Of a stretch of 26,362 nucleotides of DNA, positions 6,782-16,278 are shown piece after piece. The notes beneath the pieces are model-generated. The model searched no databases. It saw only the letters and a program-made list of their open reading frames with translations, and was not told the DNA's origin. Source of the DNA: an uncultured Prevotella sp. GTDB taxonomy: Bacteria; Bacteroidota; Bacteroidia; Bacteroidales; Bacteroidaceae. The position numbers and the translations under genes are program-made. Within the stretch, counting starts at the first letter, position 1, and every line of letters begins with the position of its first letter. The DNA lies in assembly GCA_905234355.1 (NCBI GenBank), contig CAJOHP010000005.1, positions 1-26,362 on the forward strand, read 5' to 3'.

Positions 6782-7273
6782 ATGGCAACCCACGACGAAG
6801 AAGAGAAGACCACCCTGCAGCCCGCCCCCGAAAGCGCCACCACCCCCGAGGCTACTGTGGACGCCGGTTCTCCCGGCGTCACCCCCGCCCGACCCTCGGC
6901 CTTCGAGCAGATCAGGCAGAGCGTCAGCGAGGACGACGACGCCCCCGTGGGCTCGCTCACCCTGCGCAAAATACTCGGTGGCGACATACTCTCGGCACAG
7001 ATGGTGCGCAGCCAGATATGGCTGCTGCTGCTCATCGTCTTCTTCATCACCGTCAGCGTGGCATTCCGCTACCAGTGCCAGCAGGACTTGCTCGAGATAG
7101 CGCAGCTGGAGAAGAAGCTCACCGACGTGAAGTATAAGGCACTGGCCAGCTCCAGCCAGCTCACCGAGCGGTGCCGGGAGAGCCACGTGCTCGAGATGCT
7201 CAGGCAAAACAAAGACAGCATGCTGCACATATCCACGCAGCCCCCATACATCGTCACCGTGCCCGAAGAATAG
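6782..7273 (+). CDS. ftsL: FtsL-like cell division protein
   Basis: This 163-residue bitopic protein has a long acidic, Pro/Thr/Ala-rich cytoplasmic tail (1-78), one membrane helix (about 79-96, WLLLLIVFFITVSVAF), and a periplasmic region predicted to be a coiled coil (100-145). That layout and the position between rsmH and the division PBP fit FtsL, which recruits and activates FtsW-FtsI through a complex with FtsQ and FtsB. Sequence conservation in this family is weak, and the N-terminal tail is longer than in proteobacterial FtsL, as is common in Bacteroidota. The call relies on topology and synteny. A 92-base gap separates it from rsmH. Confidence 0.85.
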   Translation: MATHDEEEKTTLQPAPESATTPEATVDAGSPGVTPARPSAFEQIRQSVSEDDDAPVGSLTLRKILGGDILSAQMVRSQIWLLLLIVFFITVSVAFRYQCQQDLLEIAQLEKKLTDVKYKALASSSQLTERCRESHVLEMLRQNKDSMLHISTQPPYIVTVPEE

Positions 7274-7320
7274 CCGAACGACAACAATAAGAGAAAAAAG
7301 GAAAGGAAAGGGAAGAGACT

Positions 7321-9528
7321 ATGAGCAAGTTTGAGAAGAAAAAGGTGATGCTGCGCTATTTCTCCATAGCCGTAGTGCTCACACTCATCTGCCTGGCCGT
7401 CGTGGTCAAGGCAGGCGTCATCATGACCGCTGACAAAGGCTACTGGGATAAGGTGGCCAAGCGGCAGAAGCGCGACAGCCTGCTGCTCAAGCCCACCAGG
7501 GGCAACATACTCAGCAGCGACGGACAGCTCATGGCATCGAGCCTGCCCGAATACAAGATATACTTCGACTTCCAGAGCATAGACAAGCGCGACACGGCCC
7601 TGCTGCACAAGATGGACACCCTCTGGCACGACAAGCTCGACAGCCTCTGCCTGGGCCTGCACGAGCTCTTCCCCGAGCGCACGGCCGAGGAGTTTAAGCG
7701 ACACCTGCAGGAGGGACGACAGAAGCCCGTCTACAGCAAGGCCACAGGCAAGACCACCACGGGAAGCCGGCACTGGCTCATCTGGCCGCGACGCATAGAC
7801 TACAACAAGCTGTGCGCCGTCAAGCAGCTGCCATACATCAATGCCGGACGATTCAAGAGCGGGTTCCACCTCGACACGCTCAACATACGCGTCAGGCCCT
7901 TCGGCTCGCTGGCACAGCGCACCGTGGGCGACCTCTACTTCGGCAAGGACACCGCACGATTCGGACTCGAGCTCAGCTTCGACTCCATACTCCGCGGCAC
8001 CACAGGACTGAAGCGCTATCAGAAGGTGCTCAACAAGACCATTGAGCAGGTCGTGGCACCCGCCATCGACGGAGCCGACATCGTCACCACCATCGACGTG
8101 GAGATGCAGGACCTCGCCGAGCGGGCCGTCGTCGACGAGCTCAAGGAGATAGGCGGAGAGATGGGCGTGGCCATCGTCATGGAGGTGAAGACGGGCGACG
8201 TCAAGGCCATCGTCAACATGGAGCGGGGCACCGACGGCACCTATGCAGAGCGCGTCAACCGCGCCATCAGCTACCGCTGCGAGCCAGGATCGGTGTTCAA
8301 GGTGGCATCATTCCTCGTGGCACTCGACGACGGCGTGGTAGACACCAGCTACGTCATACACACCGGATGCGGCATCCTCGACATGCACGGACGAGCCATG
8401 AAGGACCACAACTGGCGACGCGGTGGCTATCAGGACATCAACGTGGCAAGAGCACTTGAGGTGAGCTCCAACATCGGCGTGAGCCACGTCATCGACCACT
8501 TCTACGGCTCCAACCCCACACGCTACGTCGAGGGACTCTACCGCATAGGCATACACGAAGACCTCAAGCTGCCCATCGTGGGCTATCAGCCACCCGTCAT
8601 ACGCATGCCCGACACCAAGACCACCAACCGAGCACTCTACTGGAGCAAGACCACACTGCCGTGGATGTCGATAGGCTATGAGACGCAGATAGCACCCATC
8701 AACACGCTGGCCTTCTACAACGCCATTGCCAACGACGGCAAGATGATGCGGCCGCGATTTGTGAAAAGCGTGATGAAGGAGGGACAGGTCATCAGGGTGT
8801 TTGAGCCTGAGGTCATCAAGCAGCAGATAGCCAAGCCCAAGACCATAGAGACCATGCAGACCATACTGGAGCACGTCGTCAGCCAGGGACTCGGGCGCAA
8901 GGCCGGCAAGGGACTGCCCTTCAAGGTGGCCGGAAAGACCGGCACGGCACAGGTGGCCGACCAGTATGGAGGCTACCACTCGGGAGTGACACGCTACTGG
9001 CTCTCCTTCGCAGGATACTTCCCCGCCGACAACCCGCGATACTCCTGCATCGTCTGTCTGAAGAAGACCGGACTGCCCGCATCGGGAGGAGGCATGTCGG
9101 GCGTGGTCTTCCACAACATTGCCGAGGGCATCATGGCCCACAACGTCAAGATGCGCGTGGAAGACGCACGCGACTCGCTCTCCCTGCTCGTGCCCGAGGT
9201 GAAGAGCGGCAACCTGCTCGCCGCCGACTACGTGCTCAGCTGCCTCGACGTGAAGACCAGCGGCGGATGGGGCGGCTCCTATTCCGAGGGCAACCCCGTC
9301 TGGGGACACGCCACACGACAGGCCGACGACGTCGCCCTGGCCAAGACACCCGACGAGGCCGGACTCATGCCCGACCTGACCGACATGGGAGCACGCGACG
9401 TGGTCTTCATGCTCGAGAAGATGGGCGTCAGGGTGAAGCTCACCGGCACAGGACGCGTCAAGAGCCAGAGCATACCCTACGGAAGGCCCCTGCAGCCAGG
9501 CATGACATGCGAGGTCACGCTCAAGTGA
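7321..9528 (+). CDS. ftsI: Division transpeptidase (penicillin-binding protein) with C-terminal PASTA domain
   Basis: The 735-residue class B PBP has one N-terminal membrane helix (about 13-33), a dimerisation/pedestal region with KPTRGNILSSDG, and a transpeptidase domain. The catalytic motifs are SVFK (324-327, nucleophile S324), SSN (382-384) and KTG (539-541). A single PASTA domain occupies roughly the last 60 residues (GLMPDLTDMGARDVVFML). It crosslinks septal peptidoglycan in the periplasm and works with FtsW. Length and the PASTA domain are normal for Bacteroidota FtsI and differ from E. coli FtsI. A purine-rich leader (GGAAAGGAAAGGGAAGAG) precedes the ATG. The stop lies at the edge of a 7-bp repeat tract. 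Confidence 0.96.
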   Translation: MSKFEKKKVMLRYFSIAVVLTLICLAVVVKAGVIMTADKGYWDKVAKRQKRDSLLLKPTRGNILSSDGQLMASSLPEYKIYFDFQSIDKRDTALLHKMDTLWHDKLDSLCLGLHELFPERTAEEFKRHLQEGRQKPVYSKATGKTTTGSRHWLIWPRRIDYNKLCAVKQLPYINAGRFKSGFHLDTLNIRVRPFGSLAQRTVGDLYFGKDTARFGLELSFDSILRGTTGLKRYQKVLNKTIEQVVAPAIDGADIVTTIDVEMQDLAERAVVDELKEIGGEMGVAIVMEVKTGDVKAIVNMERGTDGTYAERVNRAISYRCEPGSVFKVASFLVALDDGVVDTSYVIHTGCGILDMHGRAMKDHNWRRGGYQDINVARALEVSSNIGVSHVIDHFYGSNPTRYVEGLYRIGIHEDLKLPIVGYQPPVIRMPDTKTTNRALYWSKTTLPWMSIGYETQIAPINTLAFYNAIANDGKMMRPRFVKSVMKEGQVIRVFEPEVIKQQIAKPKTIETMQTILEHVVSQGLGRKAGKGLPFKVAGKTGTAQVADQYGGYHSGVTRYWLSFAGYFPADNPRYSCIVCLKKTGLPASGGGMSGVVFHNIAEGIMAHNVKMRVEDARDSLSLLVPEVKSGNLLAADYVLSCLDVKTSGGWGGSYSEGNPVWGHATRQADDVALAKTPDEAGLMPDLTDMGARDVVFMLEKMGVRVKLTGTGRVKSQSIPYGRPLQPGMTCEVTLK

Positions 9529-9530
9529 GA

Positions 9531-9579
9531 GACGAGAGATGAGAAATGAGAGATGAGAAATGAGAAATGAGAGATGAGA
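9531..9579. repeat. 7-bp tandem repeat, seven units, after ftsI
   Basis: Seven 7-base units (GACGAGA, GATGAGA, AATGAGA and so on) begin two bases after the ftsI stop and end about 40 bases before murE. The unit and copy number match the tract at 3134-3182, but here GATGAGA is on the transcribed sense strand. Confidence 0.95.
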
Positions 9580-9619
9580 GATACTCCTCTACTACCAGAG
9601 AAAAAAATACAGTAACGAT

Positions 9620-11104
9620 ATGAAACTGAGCGAAATCATACAAGACCTTGAGGTGAAGACGCTGCTGGGACAGGCCGACACCGAGATAAGCGACATCAGC
9701 ATCGACTCGCGTCGCGTGGCACCGGGACACCTCTTCGTGGCCATACGCGGCACGCAGACCGACGGTCACCAGTACATAGCCAAGGCCGTGGAGCAGGGCG
9801 CCGCCGCCGTGCTCTGCGAGCAGTTGCCACAGGAGGGGGCCAGCGACGGCGTGGCCTATGTCGTCGTGAGCAACAGCGAAGAGGCCGTGGGGCCCGTGGC
9901 TACCGCCTTCCACCATCACCCCTCCCGACGGCTGAAGCTCGTGGGCGTGACGGGCACCAACGGCAAGACCACCATCGCCACCTTATTATATAATATGTTC
10001 CGCAAGGCCGGATTCCGCTGCGGACTGCTCTCCACCGTGTGCAACTACATCGAGGACGAAGCCATACCCGCCAGCCACACCACACCCGACCCCATAGAGC
10101 TCAACCGGCTGCTCGACCGCATGGTGCAGGCCGGATGCCAGTACTGCTTCATGGAGTGCTCCAGCCACGCCATAGCACAGCACCGCATAGGAGGACTCAG
10201 GTTTGAGGGAGGCATCTTCACCAATCTCACACGCGACCACCTGGACTACCACAAGACGTTGGAAAACTATCGCGACGCCAAGAAGTTGTTCTTCGACATG
10301 CTGCCCAAGGGGGCCTTTGCCATCACCAATGCCGACGACAAGAACGGCATGTACATGGTGCAGAACACCCGCGCCACGGTGAAGACCTACTCCACCCGCA
10401 CGCTGGCCGACTACCGGGCACGCATCATAGAGTGCCACTTCGAGGGCATGTATCTCGAGATAGACGGCCGCGAGGTGGGCGTGCAGTTCATCGGGCGCTT
10501 CAACGTGAGCAACCTCCTGGCCGTCTACGGCGCGGCCCTGTCGCTCGGCATGAAGGCCGACGACGCCCTGCTCATCATGAGCACGCTGCACAGCGTGGCC
10601 GGAAGGCTCGAGCCCATACGCTCGAAAGACGGCATCACCGCCATCGTGGACTACGCCCACACGCCCGACGCACTGGACAACGTGCTCAGAGCCATACACG
10701 AGGTGCTCGACAGCAACCCTGCACCCGCAGCGCAGGGCCCCGCGGCTAAGGTCATCACCGTCTGCGGTGCTGGAGGCAACCGCGACAAAGGCAAGAGGCC
10801 GCTCATGGCACAGGAGGCCGCCAAGCAGAGCGACCGCGTCGTCATCACAAGCGACAACCCACGCTTCGAGCGGCCACAGGACATCATCGACGACATGCTC
10901 GCCGGACTCGACCAGAAGCAGATGAAAAAGGTGCTCGCCATTGCCGACAGGCGAGAGGCCATCAAGACGGCCGTGATGCTCGCACAGAAGGGCGACGTCA
11001 TACTCATCGCAGGAAAGGGCCACGAGGACTATCAGGAGATAGAAGGCGTGAAGCACCACTTCGACGACCGCGAGGTGGTGAGGCAGATCTTCCAGGAGAA
11101 CTGA
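9620..11104 (+). CDS. murE: UDP-N-acetylmuramoyl-tripeptide synthetase, meso-diaminopimelate type
   Basis: This 494-residue Mur ligase adds the third amino acid to UDP-MurNAc-L-Ala-D-Glu using ATP in the cytoplasm. It has the N-terminal UDP-binding domain (SIDSRRVAPGHLFVAIRG), the ATP-binding loop GTNGKTT (112-118), the carbamylated-lysine region, and a C-terminal domain. The motif DNPR (412-415) is the signature that selects meso-diaminopimelate; lysine enzymes differ there. The wall is therefore predicted to be meso-DAP type. It follows the 7-bp repeat tract; the leader before ATG is A-rich (AGAGAAAAAAATAC). An AT-rich patch at 9981-9997 uses codons rare in this gene (TTA TTA TAT AAT). Confidence 0.96.
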   Translation: MKLSEIIQDLEVKTLLGQADTEISDISIDSRRVAPGHLFVAIRGTQTDGHQYIAKAVEQGAAAVLCEQLPQEGASDGVAYVVVSNSEEAVGPVATAFHHHPSRRLKLVGVTGTNGKTTIATLLYNMFRKAGFRCGLLSTVCNYIEDEAIPASHTTPDPIELNRLLDRMVQAGCQYCFMECSSHAIAQHRIGGLRFEGGIFTNLTRDHLDYHKTLENYRDAKKLFFDMLPKGAFAITNADDKNGMYMVQNTRATVKTYSTRTLADYRARIIECHFEGMYLEIDGREVGVQFIGRFNVSNLLAVYGAALSLGMKADDALLIMSTLHSVAGRLEPIRSKDGITAIVDYAHTPDALDNVLRAIHEVLDSNPAPAAQGPAAKVITVCGAGGNRDKGKRPLMAQEAAKQSDRVVITSDNPRFERPQDIIDDMLAGLDQKQMKKVLAIADRREAIKTAVMLAQKGDVILIAGKGHEDYQEIEGVKHHFDDREVVRQIFQEN

Positions 11105-11175
11105 ATGCCGCCACGACACTGCGGCAGCAACAGCACAGCGAAAACAACGACATAAAGAAATAAAGAGAGAAAAAG

Positions 11176-12450
11176 ATGCTCTACTACTTCTTCCGGTTTC
11201 TTGAGCAGTACGACATACCGGGTGCCCACGTCTGGAGCTACATCTCCTTCCGTGCACTGCTCACACTCATCCTCTCGCTCGTCATCTCGGCATGGTTTGG
11301 CGAGTACTTCATCAAGTGGATGCGACGGCGCAAAATCTTCGAGACCGAGCGCGACCCCGCCATCGACCCCTTCGGCGTCCAGAAGAAGGGCGTGCCCACC
11401 ATGGGCGGCATCATCATCATCGTGAGCATACTCGTGCCCGTGCTGCTCCTGGGACGCATGCGCAACATCTATCTCATACTGATGATGATCACCACCGTGT
11501 GGCTCGGCTTCCTGGGATTCCTCGACGACTACATCAAGATATTCCGCGGCGACAAGGAAGGGCTCAAGGGCCGCTGGAAGATTGTGGGGCAGGTGTCCAT
11601 CGGATTCATCGTGGGACTCACCCTGTGGCTCAGCCCCGACGTGGTGATGCGCGAGAACATCAGCGTGACGCAGGCTGCACAGACAGAGCAGGTCGTCAAG
11701 CACGAGGCCGTGGCACACAAGTCGCTGAAGACCACCATACCCTTCTTCAAGAACCACAACCTCGACTACTCCAAGGTGATGGCCTTCTGCGGAAAGTATA
11801 AGACGGCCGCAGGATGGATACTCTTCGTGGCCATGACCATACTCGTGGTGACAGCCGTGAGCAACGGCGCCAACCTCAACGACGGCATGGACGGCATGTG
11901 TGCCGGCAACTCCGCCATCATCGGCGTGGCACTCGGCATCTTCGCCTATGTGTCGTCGCACATAGGCTATGCCTCCTACTTCGACATCATGTACATACCA
12001 CACAGCCAGGAGCTCGTCATCTTCCTCTGTGCCTTCGTGGGAGCCATGGTCGGATTTCTCTGGTACAACGCCTATCCCGCACAGATATTCATGGGCGACA
12101 CTGGCTCGCTCACCATAGGAGGCATCATAGGCGTGTGTGCCGTCATCATACACAAGGAGCTGCTGCTGCCCATACTCTGCGGCATCTTCTTCGTCGAGAG
12201 CCTCAGCGTCATCATACAGACACAGTGGTTCAAGCTGCAGAAACGCAAGGGAAAGCGCGTGCGCGTCTTCCGTGCCACACCCATACACGACAACTTCCGG
12301 AAGCTCGACTCACAGCTCGACGCCACCTCGACCTACATCCTGAAGAAGTGGCCGCACAGGCCCTTCCACGAGTCGAAAATCACCATACGCTTCTGGATCA
12401 CCACCATCATCCTGGCAGCCATCACCATCATAACACTGAAGATAAGATAA
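11176..12450 (+). CDS. mraY: Phospho-N-acetylmuramoyl-pentapeptide-transferase
   Basis: The 424-residue polytopic membrane enzyme transfers phospho-MurNAc-pentapeptide from UDP to undecaprenyl phosphate, making lipid I. Visible motifs are KKGVPTMGG (70-78), the catalytic DDYIK (117-121), NDGMDG (235-240) and GDTGSL (307-312). About ten membrane segments are evident. The length, greater than the 360 residues of E. coli, is normal for Bacteroidota and comes from an insert near residues 155-200. Its stop codon shares one base with the murD start (TAATG), so the two are translationally coupled. The leader before the ATG is AAAGAAATAAAGAGAGAAAA. Confidence 0.97.
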   Translation: MLYYFFRFLEQYDIPGAHVWSYISFRALLTLILSLVISAWFGEYFIKWMRRRKIFETERDPAIDPFGVQKKGVPTMGGIIIIVSILVPVLLLGRMRNIYLILMMITTVWLGFLGFLDDYIKIFRGDKEGLKGRWKIVGQVSIGFIVGLTLWLSPDVVMRENISVTQAAQTEQVVKHEAVAHKSLKTTIPFFKNHNLDYSKVMAFCGKYKTAAGWILFVAMTILVVTAVSNGANLNDGMDGMCAGNSAIIGVALGIFAYVSSHIGYASYFDIMYIPHSQELVIFLCAFVGAMVGFLWYNAYPAQIFMGDTGSLTIGGIIGVCAVIIHKELLLPILCGIFFVESLSVIIQTQWFKLQKRKGKRVRVFRATPIHDNFRKLDSQLDATSTYILKKWPHRPFHESKITIRFWITTIILAAITIITLKIR

Positions 12451-13784
12451 TGAAGAAGAGAATAGTCATACTCGGAGCCGGCGAGAGCGGCGCAGGAGCC
12501 GCCGTGCTGGCCAAGAAGCAGGGCTTCGACGTGTTTGTGAGCGACATGTCGAAGATAGCCGACCGCTACAAGCTGATGCTCGACAGCCGACAGATAGCGT
12601 GGGAGGAGGGACAGCACACAGAGCAGAAGATACTCTCGGCCGACGAAATCATAAAGAGCCCCGGCATACCCGACACCGCACCCATGGTGGCCAAGGCCAT
12701 CGAAAAGGGCATACACATCATCAGCGAGATAGAGTTTGCTGGGCGATACACCACGTCGAAGATGATATGCATCACTGGCTCCAACGGCAAGACCACCACC
12801 ACGAGCCTCATCTACCACATCTTCCAGACGGCGGGCTACGACTGCGGACTCGCAGGCAACATAGGACACTCGCTCGCACTGCAGGTGGCCGAGCAGCCCC
12901 ACGAGTACTACATCATAGAGCTCTCGTCATTCCAGCTCGACAACATGTACCAGTTCCGTGCCAATATCGCCATCCTGCTCAACATCACGCCCGACCATCT
13001 GGACCGCTACAACTACGAGATGCAGAACTACGTCGACGCCAAGATGCGCATCCTGCAGAACCAGACCAGCGACGATGCCTTCATCTTCTGGAACGACGAC
13101 CCCATCATCAAGCGCGAGCTCGAGAAGTATGACATACAGGCTGTGCAGTATCCCTTCTCCGAACTCAAGGAGAAAGGCAGCATAGGCTACATCGAGGCCG
13201 GACAGTACGTCATAGAGAAGCCCGAACCCTTCAACATGGAGCAGGAGCAGCTCAGCCTGACGGGCCGCCACAACATCTACAACTCGCTGGCCGCCGGCAT
13301 AGCAGGCAACATCGCCGGCATCAGGAAAGACGTCATCAGGCGTTCGCTCAGCGACTTCCCCGGCGTGGAGCACCGCCTGGAAAAGGCCGGCGTGGTCAGA
13401 GGCGTGCAGTACGTCAACGACTCCAAGGCCACCAACGTGGATGCCTGCTGGTATGCCCTCGACTCGATGAAGACCCGCGTGGTGCTCATCCTGGGCGGCA
13501 AGGACAAGGGCAACGACTACGAGCCCATCAAGCCGCTCGTGCGTGAGAAGTGCTCGGCACTGGTCTTCCTCGGCGCCGACAACACCAAGCTGCACCAGAA
13601 CTTCGACGACATGGGCATACCCGTGCGCGACACACACTCCATGAAAGCGTGCGTCGAAGCATGCTATGAGCTGGCACAGCCAGGCGAGACGGTGCTGCTG
13701 TCACCCTGCTGCGCCAGCTTCGACCTCTTCAAGAACATGGAGGACAGGGGCGAGCAGTTCAAGCAGCTCGTCAGAGAGCTATAA
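12450..13784 (+). CDS. murD: UDP-N-acetylmuramoyl-L-alanine--D-glutamate ligase
   Basis: The 444-residue Mur ligase adds D-glutamate to UDP-MurNAc-L-Ala. It starts MKKRIVILGAGESGAG with an N-terminal nucleotide-binding-like fold. It carries the ATP loop GSNGKTTTT (110-118), the ITPDHLDRY region, the Mur signature HRLEKAGVVRGVQYVNDSKATN (split here as HRLEKAG and NDSKATN), GGKDKGNDY, and the C-terminal LSPCCASFDLFKNMEDRG. The frame is open farther upstream into mraY, but the ATG overlapping the mraY stop gives the standard length and N-terminus. It lies 40 bases before ftsW. Confidence 0.97.
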   Translation: MKKRIVILGAGESGAGAAVLAKKQGFDVFVSDMSKIADRYKLMLDSRQIAWEEGQHTEQKILSADEIIKSPGIPDTAPMVAKAIEKGIHIISEIEFAGRYTTSKMICITGSNGKTTTTSLIYHIFQTAGYDCGLAGNIGHSLALQVAEQPHEYYIIELSSFQLDNMYQFRANIAILLNITPDHLDRYNYEMQNYVDAKMRILQNQTSDDAFIFWNDDPIIKRELEKYDIQAVQYPFSELKEKGSIGYIEAGQYVIEKPEPFNMEQEQLSLTGRHNIYNSLAAGIAGNIAGIRKDVIRRSLSDFPGVEHRLEKAGVVRGVQYVNDSKATNVDACWYALDSMKTRVVLILGGKDKGNDYEPIKPLVREKCSALVFLGADNTKLHQNFDDMGIPVRDTHSMKACVEACYELAQPGETVLLSPCCASFDLFKNMEDRGEQFKQLVREL

Positions 13785-13824
13785 GAGTCACCTGGACCAT
13801 GGGGACCAGAAAAAACCACCGACA

Positions 13825-15078
13825 ATGAACAAGAAAATAGGCAATCTCTTCAAAGGCGACAAAGTCATCTGGATGGTGTTCTTCTTCCTGTGCATCATCA
13901 GCATCATCGAGGTGTTCTCCGCCTCGAGCACACTGACGTTTAAGAGCCAGAACTACCTGGGTCCTATCGTCTATCACACCATGATGATCGTGGCCGGCAT
14001 GGGCGTAGCCATCGTCACGCTCAACATACCGTGCCGCTACTTCAAGATAGCCACGCCCATACTGCTCGTCGTGAGCTTTGCCATGCTCCTGTGGGTGCTC
14101 GTCGGCGGCGAGAGCATCAACGGCGCCAACCGCGTCATCAAGATTCTGCCCGGCGTCACCTTCCAGCCCAGCGAGATAGCCAAGGGCACACTCATACTCG
14201 CCACGGCACAGATACTCGCAGCCATGCAGCACGACGACGGGAGCGGCGCCGACAAGCAGGCCATGAAGTACATACTCTGCGTGGCTGTGCCCACGGTGCT
14301 GCTCATCGGCATAGAGAACCTCTCGACGGCAGGACTGCTCTTCGGCGTCGTCATCCTGATGATGTATCTCGGACGCGTGCCCGTGGCACAGCTCGGCAAG
14401 CTCCTCGGAGCGCTGATGGTCATCGTGGCACTCTTCCTCGTGCTCGTCTTCACCATAGGCGGACTCGACAAGACCGACGAAGAACGCGCCGCGGCCACCG
14501 AGACACACGCAGCCACGGCCGGCGACGAGGCCGAGAAGAAGAGCCTCTTCGACGTGGTCACCCACCGCTTCGGCACATGGCGCAACCGCATACTCAACCA
14601 CAGCTCGGAAGACGTGCCGCCCGAGGACTACGACCTGCAGAAGAACTTCCAGGTGGGTCATGCCAACATTGCCATCGCCTCGTCGGGAGTCATAGGCAAG
14701 GGACCGGGCAACAGCACAGAGCGAGACATACTGCCGCAGGCATTCTCCGACTTCATCTACGCCATCATCATCGAGGAGATGGGACTCGCGGGAGCCATCG
14801 CCGTAGCTTTTCTCTACATCGTGCTGCTATATCGTGCCGCACGCATTGCCAGCCGGTGCGAAAACAACTTCCCAGCATTTCTCGTCATGGGCATTGCCCT
14901 GCTGCTCGTCTCACAGGCATGCATCAACATGATGGTGGCCGTGGGGCTGATGCCCGTCACGGGACAACCGCTGCCGCTCATCTCCAAGGGAGGCACGTCG
15001 ACCATCATCAACTGTGCCTACATAGGCGTAATACTCAGTGTGAGCCGGTCGGCAAAACGCACGCAAACCATTTCATAG
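13825..15078 (+). CDS. ftsW: Septal peptidoglycan glycosyltransferase FtsW (SEDS family)
   Basis: This 417-residue protein has about ten membrane segments and SEDS motifs: SINGANRVIKILPGVTFQPSE in the second quarter (abbreviated core GANRVI...QPSEIAK), GNSTERDILPQAFSDFIYA, and PLISKGGTST near the C-terminus. FtsW polymerises lipid II into glycan strands at the septum together with FtsI. A large hydrophilic loop (about residues 215-285) with charged residues separates the two halves, as in other Bacteroidota. The frame is open back to 13666, overlapping murD, but MNKKIGNLFKGDKVIW at 13825 is preceded by the A-rich leader CCAGAAAAAACCACC and gives the expected N-terminus. Confidence 0.95.
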   Translation: MNKKIGNLFKGDKVIWMVFFFLCIISIIEVFSASSTLTFKSQNYLGPIVYHTMMIVAGMGVAIVTLNIPCRYFKIATPILLVVSFAMLLWVLVGGESINGANRVIKILPGVTFQPSEIAKGTLILATAQILAAMQHDDGSGADKQAMKYILCVAVPTVLLIGIENLSTAGLLFGVVILMMYLGRVPVAQLGKLLGALMVIVALFLVLVFTIGGLDKTDEERAAATETHAATAGDEAEKKSLFDVVTHRFGTWRNRILNHSSEDVPPEDYDLQKNFQVGHANIAIASSGVIGKGPGNSTERDILPQAFSDFIYAIIIEEMGLAGAIAVAFLYIVLLYRAARIASRCENNFPAFLVMGIALLLVSQACINMMVAVGLMPVTGQPLPLISKGGTSTIINCAYIGVILSVSRSAKRTQTIS

Positions 15079-15082
15079 AACT

Positions 15083-16201
15083 ATGGACAAAGAATTGAGA
15101 TTCATCATCAGCGGCGGCGGCACAGGAGGCCACATCTTCCCCGCCGTGAGCATAGCCAACGCCATCCGTGCCTTGTGCCCCGAGGCCAAGATACTCTTCG
15201 TGGGCGCACAGGGACGCATGGAGATGCAGCGCGTGCCCGCTGCAGGCTACGAGATCAAGGGGCTGCCCATCAGCGGCTTCGACCGCAAGAACCTGCTGAA
15301 GAACATCGGCCTGCCCTTCAAGCTGCTGCGCAGCTGGGCCATGGCGTGGCGCATACTGCGCAACTTCCGCCCACAGGTGGCCGTCGGCGTGGGAGGCTAT
15401 GCCAGCTACCCCACACTGCAGGTGGCCTCGTGGATGGGCATACCCACACTGATACAGGAGCAGAACTCTTTTGCCGGCAAGGCCAACATACGCCTGGCCA
15501 AGAAAGCAGCACGCTGCTGCGTGGCCTTCGAGGGCATGGAACGCTTCTTCCCCGCCGACCGCATCATGCTCACGGGCAACCCCGTGCGCAAGCAGATGCT
15601 CGAGACCGCACTCACACGCGAGCAGGCCATCGCCAGCCTTGGACTGGACCCGGAGAAAAAGACCGTGCTCATCGTGGGCGGCAGCCTTGGCGCACGCACA
15701 CTCAACGAGGCCGTCATGACCCATCTCGACGACATACGCCACAGCGGCGTGCAGTTTGTCTGGCAGACGGGCAAATACTACTACGAGTCGGTCATGGCAC
15801 AGCTGGCACAGCTGCCGGCACCCGACAACCTCAAGCCCATGGACTTCATCACCGACATGGGAGCGGCCTATCGTGCTGCCGACCTGGTCATCAGCCGTGC
15901 CGGTGCCAGCAGCGTCTCGGAGTTCTGCCTCATAGGCAAACCCGTCATCATGGTGCCCAGCCCCAACGTGACCGAAGACCACCAGACGAAGAACGCCATG
16001 GCCCTGGTCAGCAAGCAGGCGGCGCTCATGGTGCGCGATGCCGAGGCCAAAGACCAGCTCATCGCCCTGGCCATCGACACCGTGAAAGACGAAGCCAAGC
16101 TGCAGACGCTCAGCCAGAACGTGCTGAAGCTCGCACTGCCCGACTCGGCCGACGTCATAGCCCGTGAAGTCATCGCCTTAACAAACAATCACCCAAAGTA
16201 G
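15083..16201 (+). CDS. murG: UDP-N-acetylglucosamine--N-acetylmuramyl-(pentapeptide) pyrophosphoryl-undecaprenol N-acetylglucosamine transferase
   Basis: The 372-residue peripheral membrane GT-B enzyme adds GlcNAc to lipid I, forming lipid II. The N-terminal glycine loop GGGTGGH (11-17), the GVGGYASYP segment (102-110), GNPVRK (165-170), the C-terminal-domain loop GGSLGAR (199-205) and the donor-binding region SRAGASSVSEF are all present. It starts four bases after the ftsW stop. Isoleucine codons in this gene are about two thirds ATC and one third ATA, with no ATT in my hand count. The stop is followed within three bases by a 9-bp repeat tract. Confidence 0.97.
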   Translation: MDKELRFIISGGGTGGHIFPAVSIANAIRALCPEAKILFVGAQGRMEMQRVPAAGYEIKGLPISGFDRKNLLKNIGLPFKLLRSWAMAWRILRNFRPQVAVGVGGYASYPTLQVASWMGIPTLIQEQNSFAGKANIRLAKKAARCCVAFEGMERFFPADRIMLTGNPVRKQMLETALTREQAIASLGLDPEKKTVLIVGGSLGARTLNEAVMTHLDDIRHSGVQFVWQTGKYYYESVMAQLAQLPAPDNLKPMDFITDMGAAYRAADLVISRAGASSVSEFCLIGKPVIMVPSPNVTEDHQTKNAMALVSKQAALMVRDAEAKDQLIALAIDTVKDEAKLQTLSQNVLKLALPDSADVIAREVIALTNNHPK

Positions 16202-16203
16202 TC

Positions 16204-16260
16204 CCCATAGGTCCTATTGGTCCCATAGGTCCCATTAGTCCCAAGCCCCATTAGCCCCAG
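16204..16260. repeat. 9-bp tandem repeat between murG and murC
   Basis: Units CCCATAGGT, CCTATTGGT, CCCATAGGT, CCCATTAGT, a short CCCAAGC, CCCATTAGC and a partial CCCAG run from just after the murG stop to 18 bases before murC. The unit and the right flank (CCCAGAAAAAAA) are the same as in the tract at 1193-1272 read on its coding strand. Confidence 0.9.
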
Positions 16261-16278
16261 AAAAAAAACCACCAAGCA

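Noticed and set aside
11814..12449. An upstream extension of murD into mraY
   Set aside because: The extension is out of frame with mraY and rich in His and Arg; the ATG overlapping the mraY stop gives the standard MurD N-terminus.
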